57,464 nucleotides of DNA from a virus: IMG/VR virus record IMGVR_UViG_3300022882_000005, positions 1 to 57,464 of that record, one strand, 5' to 3'. Below, piece by piece: positions 16,076 to 24,380 of the stretch; the first letter of the stretch is position 1; each line of letters starts with the position of its first letter. Below the pieces are notes generated by a model. The model ran no database searches and was not told the DNA's origin. It saw nothing but the letters and a program-made list of their open reading frames with translations. The position numbers were made by a program, and so were the translations under genes.

Positions 16076-16113
16076 GAAAAACCCCCAGGCCAATGAGGCC
16101 TGGGGGTTTCTCT
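16076..16113. terminator. Bidirectional terminator between convergent units
   Basis: AACCCCCAGGCC-AATGA-GGCCTGGGGGTT, 12 pairs. The minus strand reads into a run of five T, the plus strand into TTTCTCTT. It ends both the plus-strand block before it and the minus-strand pair after it. Confidence 0.8.
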
Positions 16114-16148
16114 TCGTCTTCTTCCACCGGAGCCGCCGGGGAGAAAGA

Positions 16149-16574
16149 TCAGGTCTTGTTAGCGCCTGCGCCCTTGGGCAGATCAGACGACTTCTTGTTA
16201 CCCTCCGAACCGGAAAGGATTTCACGAGCGGCGGAAGTGGCCTTACTCCGGTACTTGGTCTCGATTTTCTTCCGGAAATTCTCAGCCATCGCCCGGTGCT
16301 TCTTCCACTGGACCCAGTTGGCATCCTTGTTGCGAGAAGCCATTTCCATGGCAGTCCTCTGCACCAACCGACCAATCTTTTGCTTCTTTGTGATCTTGAC
16401 GCGCTTGATCTCCGTAGAGAAGCTAGCACGCTTCCGTTCGGTCAGGATCTGTTCGTCAGAGATCTCTTTGCCAGATTCATCCAAAAGGCCAAGGTCTTGT
16501 GCCTCCTCGACGATAATGGCGATAAGGGCGTCTTCCTGAACTTGCTCTTCTGCTTCGTTTCCAAAAATGCTCAT
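16149..16574 (-). CDS. Acidic/basic protein, paralogue of upstream gene
   Basis: A 141-residue protein with an acidic N-terminal half (to about residue 45) and a strongly basic C-terminal half. The C-terminal half aligns with the neighbouring 158-residue protein: RVKITKKQK and KKIETKYRSKATSAAREIL here match VVKTRKQK and EQIEKKYKSKARQTVQQTI there. No enzyme motif. The acidic/basic split and small size recall internal or core proteins of phage heads. It is isolated as a two-gene minus-strand unit with its own strong terminator, which suggests abundant expression. Confidence 0.75.
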   Translation of the reverse strand: MSIFGNEAEEQVQEDALIAIIVEEAQDLGLLDESGKEISDEQILTERKRASFSTEIKRVKITKKQKIGRLVQRTAMEMASRNKDANWVQWKKHRAMAENFRKKIETKYRSKATSAAREILSGSEGNKKSSDLPKGAGANKT

Positions 16575-16637
16575 GGGGCCTTCCTCTCCTGTATTTCGGC
16601 TCCGGAATTATCCTCTACTCCCGGTGGGAGAGCGGTA

Positions 16638-17114
16638 TTACTTCTTCTCTGAGGCTGCTTTCTTCTTCTTCTTGCCGCCGCCAGAGATGGTCTGTTGAAC
16701 CGTCTGACGCGCTTTGGATTTGTACTTCTTCTCAATCTGCTCACGGAGCTTGAGCTCCATCTTACGAGCTTTCTCGTAACGCTTGTACAGACCGCCGCCC
16801 TCAGCTTTGGCCAACTTCATCGTGGCCTGTTGACGCATGAGCGACAACTTCTGTTTCCGCGTCTTCACGACAATCTTGCGACTCATCTTCGGCGCAGCTT
16901 CCGACAAGAGTTCGTCAAAGAAGCTCTTGTCTTCTTCGGTGAGACTCTCAGTACTGTCGTCGTCAATGAAGAGTACGGATTCGTTGATTTCGACCAGTGA
17001 TTCACTGATCTCTTCAGCATCCATCTCGAGAGCGTCGAAGAGCTCGTCCATCTCATTCACGAGATCCTCGCTCAGCTGAACCTTTTCTTCCGGACCCGTG
17101 TTCAAGAACAACAT
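16638..17114 (-). CDS. Acidic/basic protein, paralogue of downstream gene
   Basis: A 158-residue protein, chosen to start at ATG 17114 (MLFLNTGPEEKVQLSE) with CGGAG upstream; a longer frame to 17207 has no good ribosome site. Residues about 1-70 are very acidic, and about 75-158 very basic and Ala/Lys-rich, ending GGGKKKKKAASEKK. Paralogous to the 141-residue protein downstream. The MLFL start and an L-S-E tripeptide at 14-16 resemble the MLFY leaders elsewhere in the window, so it may be a cleaved head-internal protein. That is inference. Confidence 0.72.
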   Translation of the reverse strand: MLFLNTGPEEKVQLSEDLVNEMDELFDALEMDAEEISESLVEINESVLFIDDDSTESLTEEDKSFFDELLSEAAPKMSRKIVVKTRKQKLSLMRQQATMKLAKAEGGGLYKRYEKARKMELKLREQIEKKYKSKARQTVQQTISGGGKKKKKAASEKK

Positions 17115-17337
17115 AGTCTTTGTCTCCGCTTTGTTTTCATCCCTTTTAGTCACTGTCAATAGACAGTTACTTAACGATAGAGTCAGGTAATTAGATGTTC
17201 CAGACAACGCCCCCCTTGGACAGATATTAGATACGAGGTTTCGGGTTCAAGGACCCTCAGAACTACTAATTAGTTAAAACAAAAATCGTCCATTAAATCG
17301 TCAAATTTCAGAGGATTGGGCGCAGGAGAAATTACAC
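17115..17337. promoter_or_regulatory. Divergent intergenic region before polymerase C-half
   Basis: A 223-base gap between divergent genes. AT-rich segments around 17263-17300 (CTAATTAGTTAAAAC and CATTAAATCGTCAAATTT) precede the plus-strand gene, whose start has CAGGAG upstream. Both units presumably have promoters here; no standard -35/-10 pair stands out. Confidence 0.4.
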
Positions 17338-19317
17338 ATGAAGACTGGAGCTTTTCTAGACGAATACTCGGCGGAAGCCACTGCCATGCTTGAGACAGCA
17401 GCCGGAAGAAAACTCACTGAGAGTGAGATTAATACTCTAAGTAAAACAATCCAAGGGGTAGAAGACACACAGATTGAACTCTCTAACACATATACTGAAA
17501 CAGAGAGGACTTGTTCCTTACTATCGGTCCTAGACCGACTTCGAGAAGTGAAACCAATCATCACCGGCAATGGAACCCTCTTTAATAGGGAAGGGGCTGG
17601 AGGACACAACGTCGCTGGTGGTTTTGTGAAGAGTCTTTTAGATACCAGGAAGGCTTGTAAGAAACGGATGTTCGAGGTTCAAGACAAGGCTAAAGGAAAA
17701 AAGGGAAATGACAAGAAGGTTTTGGACCAGCAGAAAGAAGTGTTGGACATGCGCCAGAAGGTCTTTAAAGTCTTAGTAAATGCTTACTACGGCTCGATAG
17801 GAATGCCCGCCTTCATATTCTATGATCCGAATTCTGCTCCAGCTGTGACTGGAACTGGTATGAACGTAGTCACTAGTCTAGTACAGTCGTTCGAACAGTT
17901 CCTTGATGATAACTGGGCTTTCGAATGTTGGGGTGACGTCTTCGAGTTCGTACAAGCCTCTCTCGACAAAGATTCCTCTTATGAGATCGAATTGTCAACT
18001 GACATTAATGTCTCTGATATCCATGAGAGACTGACGAGAAAGCTTCCAGAAGGATTACATCCTTCAGAGGGTGAAGAGATCTTGTCTCAGATGTCTGCAA
18101 GACTTCAGACCCTTCTTGAATCCTTGGATGATGATCAACTCGCAAGGTTGTATTACAGGAACAATCTTTATGCGTTTCTGGTAGAGAGTGACGTCTCTGA
18201 TCTCCTTGTAGAAATTCTGGGATATGATATCCCATCCGGTAATCCTGGAGAAGTTGATGATCCAACGCTCAAGAAAAATTTAGATACTCTGTGGGCGGTG
18301 GTGAATGATTACGTAGTTCTACTAACGTTCCATCAGGACAGGATGGACTTCTGTGAGCACTCTGAGAAAAGGTCTGTCCTTGTAGTGGACACTGATTCGA
18401 CATTCCTGTTGATGGACACGTTCGTCAAGTGGGTAGTTGACACCTACGATATTGGAGAACTCGATCCTAACAGAAGAATCAGCCTATGTAACATAGTGGT
18501 TTTCATGATGGCTGGATACTCTGATATTATCCTAGAGGACTATGCTCGTAGGACCAATATCGAAGCATCAGAACATCTGGATTTGAAGAATGAATTCATC
18601 TTCTCCAGAATCATGCTAACTCCTAACAAAAAGTCATATGCTGGAAGCATCATGTCTCGAGAAGGTAAACTACTTAGTCCTCCAAAATTCGAGATCACCG
18701 GTCTAAAGATCAAGACAATTAATGTGAACAAGAAAACGAGGGAGTACTTCAAGCGCGTATTGAAGGATAAGATAGTTGAGTGTAAAGAGATCGATATCCA
18801 AGATCTCTTAGGGGAATTTGTAGCTTATGAGGTTATGGTCGCTGAAAGCATCGAGAACGGCGAGCTAGTGTTCGCTCAACCGACGAAATACAGCGGCTTC
18901 AGCTTTTATAAGGAACCATACAGACAGGCAGTTGTACGGGGAACAGTCGTGTGGAACGATATTTACCCAGAGACTCCAATCCAAGCACTTGACAACGTCA
19001 GAATGCTTAAGTGTGCTGGAATCTCCGAAGGGGATTTCGACGCTATTGTTACTAACTTGAAAAAAGAGGATGCAAAGATAGCCGCCAGGGTCCGTGACCT
19101 GGTATTTGAGAATGAAAAGACTGCTCACCACGGATTCAGCAGAGTTTGTTTACCAAGGTCTGTCAAGGAAATCCCATCCTGGGTCAAGCCGTTTGTGGAC
19201 GTTGAAATGATCGTCCATGACAACGTGAGGAACGCGCTCATCCTCCTGGAATCTGTCGGCATTGTAGTGCTCGACGCCAGGAATCGTTCGCGGTACTCCA
19301 ACATCGTCCGGTTTTGA
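17338..19317 (+). CDS. Family B DNA polymerase, C-terminal half (motifs B and C, thumb)
   Basis: A 659-residue protein with the fingers, rest of the palm and thumb of a T4/RB69-type polymerase. Residues 77-112 (NGTLFNREG...RKACKKRMF) match the segment that follows motif A in RB69. Motif B is KVFKVLVNAYYGSIG (141-155) and motif C is VLVVDTDSTFLL with catalytic DTDS at 351-354. About 200 residues separate B and C against about 60 in RB69, so there is a large insertion in between. It complements the half at 8352-9977, which is on the opposite strand. It is followed directly by the SSB-like gene. Confidence 0.93.
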   Translation: MKTGAFLDEYSAEATAMLETAAGRKLTESEINTLSKTIQGVEDTQIELSNTYTETERTCSLLSVLDRLREVKPIITGNGTLFNREGAGGHNVAGGFVKSLLDTRKACKKRMFEVQDKAKGKKGNDKKVLDQQKEVLDMRQKVFKVLVNAYYGSIGMPAFIFYDPNSAPAVTGTGMNVVTSLVQSFEQFLDDNWAFECWGDVFEFVQASLDKDSSYEIELSTDINVSDIHERLTRKLPEGLHPSEGEEILSQMSARLQTLLESLDDDQLARLYYRNNLYAFLVESDVSDLLVEILGYDIPSGNPGEVDDPTLKKNLDTLWAVVNDYVVLLTFHQDRMDFCEHSEKRSVLVVDTDSTFLLMDTFVKWVVDTYDIGELDPNRRISLCNIVVFMMAGYSDIILEDYARRTNIEASEHLDLKNEFIFSRIMLTPNKKSYAGSIMSREGKLLSPPKFEITGLKIKTINVNKKTREYFKRVLKDKIVECKEIDIQDLLGEFVAYEVMVAESIENGELVFAQPTKYSGFSFYKEPYRQAVVRGTVVWNDIYPETPIQALDNVRMLKCAGISEGDFDAIVTNLKKEDAKIAARVRDLVFENEKTAHHGFSRVCLPRSVKEIPSWVKPFVDVEMIVHDNVRNALILLESVGIVVLDARNRSRYSNIVRF

Positions 19318-19344
19318 GCCGGAAGAACAAGAAAAACGAGGAGA

Positions 19345-20145
19345 ATGAAGATGGCGAGAAGAAGAGGAAGCGGAATGTTCACGAGATCGGCGCAGGTCTA
19401 TAACTCCCAGGTTGGAGCCTTGGAGTTGGGATTTGCTGATTTCGTCGGGTACGTGAAAGTCACAAACGTCAATGAGGACTCGAAGGGCAAGAAAGCTCGG
19501 CGTGGTGCTCAGATGTACGATTATGACCACAGCGTGATGCTGACACTGAATCAAGAAGAACTGGCGATGCTCTCAGCGTCCGTTGAGGACCTGATTGCTG
19601 GTGGTCTCGACATGATTGAGTTCAGCCACAAGAGCGGGAACAGTATCAAGTCCGTCAGTTTCGGCATCGGTCTGGATGGTGAATCCAAAGAGTTCCAAGT
19701 CTGTATGACCGAACTCGAAAGAGATGATCCTGATCCGGAGAATCCGATTGAGCAATCGTGGTATGAAGTTCCTGTCGAAACCCTCGGATCTGAGGGGAAT
19801 GAACGGGAATATCGTCCGGCACTCGAAATCTTCAGATCCTGGATCAGGAGTGCTTTGGCTGTCAGCCTAATGGGCGTGGCCCATTCAACTAACTGCTCGC
19901 TTCCGGAGCGTGGAAGAAGTGGCAGGGGTCCCGGAGGTGGTGACCGCGAAGATGATCGTAGTGGTGGTGACCGTGGAGGAAACCGCGAAGATGATCGTGG
20001 TGGTGGTGACCGTGGAGGAAGTCGCACGGCCGACAGGTCTTCCAGGCCCCGCAGACCAGCACCGAGGCGAGATGAAGGTGATGGTGGAAATGACAATCGC
20101 GGTAACGACAACGATGGACGTGGTAAAGACGACATTCCGTTCTAG
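19345..20145 (+). CDS. SSB-like protein with DDIPF tail
   Basis: A 266-residue protein in three parts: a basic start (MARRRGSG), a roughly 170-residue folded domain without an obvious OB-fold signature, and a long Gly/Arg/Asp-rich disordered linker ending in KDDIPF. The acidic-Ile-Pro-Phe tip is the hallmark of bacterial SSB proteins, where it docks replication and repair partners. Lying 27 bases after the DNA polymerase C-half, it is probably the phage single-stranded DNA-binding protein, perhaps of a divergent fold. ATG at 19345 follows GAGGAG. Confidence 0.72.
   Translation: MKMARRRGSGMFTRSAQVYNSQVGALELGFADFVGYVKVTNVNEDSKGKKARRGAQMYDYDHSVMLTLNQEELAMLSASVEDLIAGGLDMIEFSHKSGNSIKSVSFGIGLDGESKEFQVCMTELERDDPDPENPIEQSWYEVPVETLGSEGNEREYRPALEIFRSWIRSALAVSLMGVAHSTNCSLPERGRSGRGPGGGDREDDRSGGDRGGNREDDRGGGDRGGSRTADRSSRPRRPAPRRDEGDGGNDNRGNDNDGRGKDDIPF
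19942..20027 (+). repeat. 39-base imperfect tandem repeat in SSB linker
   Basis: Two-plus copies of a unit encoding GGDRGGNREDDRG (13 residues). Copies differ at a few bases. The product is the flexible Gly/Arg/Asp linker of the SSB-like protein. Confidence 0.7.
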
Positions 20146-20168
20146 GACGGGATTGATCTAATGAATTA

Positions 20169-20203
20169 AGAGGACTGGACGGGAAGCCGTCCGGTCCTCT
20201 TTC
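20169..20203 (+). terminator. Intrinsic terminator after SSB-like gene
   Basis: AGAGGACTGGACGG-GAAG-CCGTCCGGTCCTCTTTC, about 13 pairs with one bulge, followed by a short T/C run. It ends the polymerase and SSB unit, 15 bases before the next gene. Confidence 0.75.
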
Positions 20204-20218
20204 ACTGGAGGAATAAAG

Positions 20219-20965
20219 ATGAAAAGATCTGAGCAGGCGCACCTAAGTGTAGGTTCGCCTACAATGCTCGAGTTCGAGAAAGACCCGAAGGTCCTGGAGA
20301 AGAAAGTAACAGAATTCCTTCCTGGGATCGTGAAAGAGAGTCCCATAAAGCTCATGGTATGTGACTTGGACGAAGTCCTAGTCCGCATCTGTCCGAAATG
20401 GCTTGTAGAGGCTTTCAAAGTCGGGATGGTTGATGAAGAATTAGTCAACCCTCTGGCAGTAGATGCCAGAACGAAGTACAACATTAGCGAGTACATGGGG
20501 GTATCTCAAGAAGAGGCCCTCAGGGTCTATGACACCTTGGACTTCTACGATGACCTCGTTCCTACTAAGTTGGGAGCAGCTCTCTCGTTTGCCTCTTCTA
20601 AAGAGGTGATAAAACTGGCCATTGTCTCACACAATACTCCGAGGAACCTGGAGAGTAAGAGGAGATTCTGTAAGAAATTCTGGCCCAGAGCTAGTAGGTT
20701 CTTTCTTCCGTTGGACCAGCCTAAGTCCGATATCATCAATGAGAAAGGCCTTGGAGGATACTGCACATTCTGTGACGATAGCGTAGCCGTAATGTGTGAC
20801 GTGGTAGCCAACACCGATCCAATAGGAAAAGAATTCCTTATGCCCCTATACGGATACAACGGGGAGGATTCCTTTCCAGACGTTCTCATCCAGGCTATGG
20901 CTGAATCAGGGGCGACCCTTAGGTACTACTCTCCAAGTTCAGAGGGGCCATCCCCGGTAATCTAG
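20219..20965 (+). CDS. HAD-superfamily phosphatase, 5'-nucleotidase-like
   Basis: A 248-residue protein with the HAD nucleophile motif DLDEVL at 49-54 (D49 and D51), motif II S/T in LAIVSHNT (about 135-142) and a late motif FCDDSVAV (about 182) with acidic residues. These are the HAD phosphohydrolase signatures. The small cap and the phage context suggest a pyrimidine 5'(3')-deoxyribonucleotidase type enzyme in nucleotide salvage, but substrate cannot be read from sequence. It precedes the RNA polymerase gene by about 60 bases. Confidence 0.7.
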   Translation: MKRSEQAHLSVGSPTMLEFEKDPKVLEKKVTEFLPGIVKESPIKLMVCDLDEVLVRICPKWLVEAFKVGMVDEELVNPLAVDARTKYNISEYMGVSQEEALRVYDTLDFYDDLVPTKLGAALSFASSKEVIKLAIVSHNTPRNLESKRRFCKKFWPRASRFFLPLDQPKSDIINEKGLGGYCTFCDDSVAVMCDVVANTDPIGKEFLMPLYGYNGEDSFPDVLIQAMAESGATLRYYSPSSEGPSPVI

Positions 20966-21027
20966 GTCCGAACAGGATATTGACTACACCTCACTCAAAT
21001 TCCAAGAGCCGGAGAGAGTCGAGACGC

Positions 21028-22578
21028 ATGAAGACGGACATATTCCAAATAGACACGTTCGTGGAGGTCAACAGCCTGAAGGCCGTTACCAACCCGATCT
21101 ACCTCAATCCCGACAGGACACCCACGTCCAACGGGATCTTTTCGTTTGAGATCTTCGGTACTCCGGGGACTAGGGATAGGAAAGAAAGGTTCGGGTATAT
21201 CGACCTCAATGCACACGTCATACACCCGTTCCTGTACAAACATCTCGTTCAGATGGACCGGAAAATCCGGGCCGTGGCCGAAGGGATGAACTTGTTCAAG
21301 GTTGATAAGGCTGGAGATCTTGCCAAAGCAGAAGAAGGTGATAAGGATGCTGGTACAGGATTGGAGTGGCTATACTCTGTCTTTAAGACCATCAAGTGGA
21401 AGCCTTCCGGGACTAAGTCTCGTGATACGAAGATCTCAATGTTTCGCCAACTGAAGGTGGATGAGATCTTCGTGACCAAGTGGCCGATAATTCCATGTCA
21501 CTACAGAGATCTGAACTTTGCCAAATTAGATACCGGACGTATCGGTATTGGTGAAGTGAATGAGTTCTATGTTAGGGTCCTTGGAGCATCTGAAGCAGTC
21601 AAGAGGAACCCTCCTGGTCTTGGTTTGGTTGGTCACTCAGCGTCGTACAGGATGCAGACTGTCTTAGTTGAGCTCTATGATCATCTGATGTCCCGTATGA
21701 CCTTTGGTAAGCGGGGCTACATTCGTCGGTTCCTTATGGGTAAGAACCTAGACTATACGGCTCGGGTAGTCATCACAACCAGTAAGATGTCCGAGGCTGA
21801 TAGGTACACTGATACTGAAGTGCCTCTTTCTCACATGGGCGTTCCTTTGCACATCTGCTGTGTTGCCTTTCAACCATTCGTGGTAAAGGCAGTACAGGAG
21901 ATGCTTGGGTCCATCCTAGCTGGAAAGAGGCGTATCATCATGGGGCAGAAGTCTGTCGAGGGTATAGATCTTCTCTCCGAGAATATCTCGGATGATGGAG
22001 TCGAACAGATGATCTCCATGTTCGCCAGATCCCAGGAAGAGCGGTTCAGTCCGATCCTCTTGGAAGATGCTGAAGGGAACAAGACGGAACTCAAGTTGTT
22101 TGAACAGTTTCTGGGCCGTAGCTTTACGGTGTGCGATCTTCTTTTTCTTGCCTGCCGAGAGGCTATCAAAGGCAAGTACATGTACATCACTCGTTATCCA
22201 GTAACGTCACATCAGTCAACCAACGTTGTCAAACCAGTCATTGTCACTACCGAGAAAACTACTACGATCGACTTCACCCCAGGTGGAACTGCCGAAGGAC
22301 GTAGATCTATTCTTGGAAAGATTGACAATTACCCGGATATCAATTACGGTCACCTGTGGCGTGAAGCTGCAGTGATGGACAATACTATGACTGGAATCAC
22401 TGGCGCAGACTTCGACGGAGATCAAATGAGTCTCGTCGGGATGTTCACCCAGGAAGCCAACGCTGAAGCTGAAAAGATCATGAAGAGTAAGATGAGTCTC
22501 GTGACGGCTGACGGACGTCCGTCCAGAAACGTTAGTAATGAGGCTGTGCTTTCGTTGTACATGATGACAAAGGATTGA
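21028..22578 (+). CDS. RNA polymerase beta-prime subunit, N-terminal half
   Basis: A phage multisubunit RNA polymerase subunit, 516 residues from ATG 21028 (a TTG at 20980 would add 16). The catalytic loop is GADFDGDQM (about 459-467), whose three Asp bind the active-site Mg2+. Upstream blocks NGIFSFEIFGTPG and ERFGYIDLNAHVIHPF match the beta-prime clamp start, and GKRGYIRRFLMGKNLDYTAR matches the lid/zipper-to-active-site region (bacterial LRQNLLGKRVDYSGR). It ends about 50 residues after the catalytic motif. The bridge helix and trigger loop are in the separate protein at 34992-36836. No beta subunit is in this window. Confidence 0.9.
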   Translation: MKTDIFQIDTFVEVNSLKAVTNPIYLNPDRTPTSNGIFSFEIFGTPGTRDRKERFGYIDLNAHVIHPFLYKHLVQMDRKIRAVAEGMNLFKVDKAGDLAKAEEGDKDAGTGLEWLYSVFKTIKWKPSGTKSRDTKISMFRQLKVDEIFVTKWPIIPCHYRDLNFAKLDTGRIGIGEVNEFYVRVLGASEAVKRNPPGLGLVGHSASYRMQTVLVELYDHLMSRMTFGKRGYIRRFLMGKNLDYTARVVITTSKMSEADRYTDTEVPLSHMGVPLHICCVAFQPFVVKAVQEMLGSILAGKRRIIMGQKSVEGIDLLSENISDDGVEQMISMFARSQEERFSPILLEDAEGNKTELKLFEQFLGRSFTVCDLLFLACREAIKGKYMYITRYPVTSHQSTNVVKPVIVTTEKTTTIDFTPGGTAEGRRSILGKIDNYPDINYGHLWREAAVMDNTMTGITGADFDGDQMSLVGMFTQEANAEAEKIMKSKMSLVTADGRPSRNVSNEAVLSLYMMTKD

Positions 22579-22581
22579 GAT

Positions 22582-22776
22582 ATGTTATTTTACAGCGAAG
22601 TTAATAGTATTCCAACGAACTGGGAACCTATTGATGAAATGGCTTTCCCTTTCTTTGGGACTATGGACCTGTACCATGGATCCAGATACGAGATCAATGG
22701 AGGTTTCCTTGACGCTCAAATGTGGGTCAGTAGTAATAATCTAGAGGAAAACTCTGGGTTGGGAGTATTCTTTTAG
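22582..22776 (+). CDS. MLFY-leader protein, N-terminal part before in-frame TAG
   Basis: A 64-residue frame starting MLFYSEVNSIPTNWEPIDEM, 3 bases after the beta-prime stop. It ends at TAG 22774-22776. The same frame continues without another stop to 23748, so this is almost certainly the front of one 388-residue protein. I-D-E at residues 17-19 is a possible prohead-protease site. See the next entry for the rest. Confidence 0.6.
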   Translation: MLFYSEVNSIPTNWEPIDEMAFPFFGTMDLYHGSRYEINGGFLDAQMWVSSNNLEENSGLGVFF

Positions 22777-22944
22777 GATAACAAGGCTTCTGCTGCTAAC
22801 TGGGCTCTAGAAACATACGCTAACTGGGTATTTGACGAGTACAGGAAGTCTAAGACTAAGAAGGTTCTTACGTTCAAGAAAGTACGATACGCCGGAGGGT
22901 ATATACTTCCTATTTTCGCTACGAGACCTAACGCTAGTGAACTT

Positions 22945-23748
22945 TTGATCATGGACGACAATGATTCAGCTTGGGATGGATTCTATTCTGAGAACGAGGA
23001 TAGCTCGAAGTTCTTAGATAAAGACGGCAATAGGAATCTGATGGGGGGATTTGTAGATTGGTTGTGGACACATAAGAAACACAATAACAAACTTTGGATC
23101 TTCAAAGCTACTGAGAATAGGAGTAATATCACTCACGGTCATAGCCTAGATTACTCTGAATACACTGTTGTTCAGGACAAAGTGAAGATACAGTCTAAGA
23201 AGAGTATAAGTCCTAGTGACTTGAAAAGACCGAGAGTAGTTAGTGGTGGTGAATTCTACCATTATTTCCAAAGCGAACGTATATTCGGTAGAATATTCCT
23301 CAGTCCGAAAAAGTCGATACATAATCTCAACACTTCTAGGATAATCGCTGGAGAGGCGAAGGTGGTGGGGACCAAAAATGTGATGCGTGTTGATGATCCG
23401 AGAAGAATAGCTCACATCAAAATGAGGAACTACATATTCTCCGATGGAATTGGACTGACGTTTAAGGAAGCTTCTGGAGGATATAGTCCAAAAAGTGATG
23501 TGAAGGAAGGCTACAGAGATGTAGTTTTGAAGGGTGGAATTGACAGAACAGCTCTCGTAGCTGCTGTTAAAGCTGCTCTTAACACTGAGCTTGTGAACGA
23601 AGAAATCATAGTTTTAGTATACGTCCCATCTGATTCCCAGATAATAAAATGGGGTAGAATCAGGATTATGAGCTTCCAGAAGAAAAAGAAGGGTGGAGTC
23701 TTTCTTGTGATTACCAACCCTAAAAAGTTTTACTGTTTGGGGAAGTAA
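22945..23748 (+). CDS. Remainder of the TAG-interrupted MLFY-leader protein
   Basis: Same reading frame as 22582-22776. Between the TAG and this start (a TTG at 22945 or ATG at 22951) the frame is open and reads as protein (DNKASAANWALETYANW...). The body has no domain I recognise; it ends with a beta-rich region and FLVITNPKKFYCLGK. Whether the amber codon is read through, is a mutation or is a sequence error cannot be told here. If the stop is real, this part would be expressed only by internal initiation. Confidence 0.6.
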   Translation: MIMDDNDSAWDGFYSENEDSSKFLDKDGNRNLMGGFVDWLWTHKKHNNKLWIFKATENRSNITHGHSLDYSEYTVVQDKVKIQSKKSISPSDLKRPRVVSGGEFYHYFQSERIFGRIFLSPKKSIHNLNTSRIIAGEAKVVGTKNVMRVDDPRRIAHIKMRNYIFSDGIGLTFKEASGGYSPKSDVKEGYRDVVLKGGIDRTALVAAVKAALNTELVNEEIIVLVYVPSDSQIIKWGRIRIMSFQKKKKGGVFLVITNPKKFYCLGK

Positions 23749-23750
23749 TC

Positions 23751-24380
23751 ATGCTTTTCTACAACAAAGACATCATTACTGAAGTAGTACACGGAAGTTT
23801 AAAGCTTCCGGTATCTACTCCGGAAGAGCTCTTAGAGTGGATGGACAGACTCGAATACGGGTGGATCGGTAAAGATGGAACAGAGCATTCTTCACCAAAA
23901 GGCGACAGTGACATCTTCGAGAAATGGTGGGACGAGTATGCTCTTCTACTTCCAAAGGACGTCGCTAAGAAAAAGATAGGGACGTGCTACGAGCAGACTA
24001 TTTTTGCGGCTCACGTCTTCAAAACCCAGTTCGAGATACAACACAAACTTGTTCATATTCAGCAGTACCTTACCAGCAATCATGCTTTCCTAGTCTTTAA
24101 AAGAGACAGGAAGTGGTACCACTTCGAGCATTCCTTCGCCATGTTCAGAGGGATACATGGTCCATTCAACTCAGTGAAAGAGATCGCTGAGAGGGTCTAC
24201 GTGATGATGAACTCTCATACCCAGGGAGGCCATGGATTTGAATGGCATTACATGGATCCGAAGAAGTTTAAGAAGAAGATGTCAGCTCGAGAATTCTATA
24301 GAGAAGTGAAATACAACTGGAAATACTCCGAAGGGGATACCTCTAAGGAACCTCTTGAAACTGAACCCAAGGAGACATGA
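23751..24380 (+). CDS. MLFY-leader protein with transglutaminase-like domain
   Basis: A 209-residue protein starting MLFYNKDIITE, with I-T-E at 9-11. The body looks like a cysteine-peptidase/transglutaminase-like fold: C79 in KIGTCYEQTIFAAHVF, H111 in SNHAFLVFKRDRKWYHFEH, and an acidic residue shortly after, the usual Cys-His-Asp/Glu order. Such enzymes cut or cross-link proteins or peptidoglycan peptides. With a capsid-type leader it could be a packaged enzyme ejected with the DNA. The fold call is by motif and moderate; the target is unknown. It starts 3 bases after the TAG-interrupted gene. Confidence 0.72.
   Translation: MLFYNKDIITEVVHGSLKLPVSTPEELLEWMDRLEYGWIGKDGTEHSSPKGDSDIFEKWWDEYALLLPKDVAKKKIGTCYEQTIFAAHVFKTQFEIQHKLVHIQQYLTSNHAFLVFKRDRKWYHFEHSFAMFRGIHGPFNSVKEIAERVYVMMNSHTQGGHGFEWHYMDPKKFKKKMSAREFYREVKYNWKYSEGDTSKEPLETEPKET

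Noticed and set aside
16074-16652. Plus-strand frames opposite the 141-residue gene
   Set aside because: They start inside a terminator hairpin and run antisense to the paralogue pair, which shows clear paired similarity on the minus strand.
19551-20135. Long Pro/Ser/Arg-rich minus-strand frame
   Set aside because: Antisense to the Gly/Arg/Asp linker of the SSB-like gene; G+C-rich repeats give open frames on both strands and composition is not protein-like.
15489-23748. Genome-wide stop-codon reassignment
   Set aside because: TAG, TGA and TAA all end many intact genes in the window; only one TAG and one TGA are internal, so a local event is more likely.
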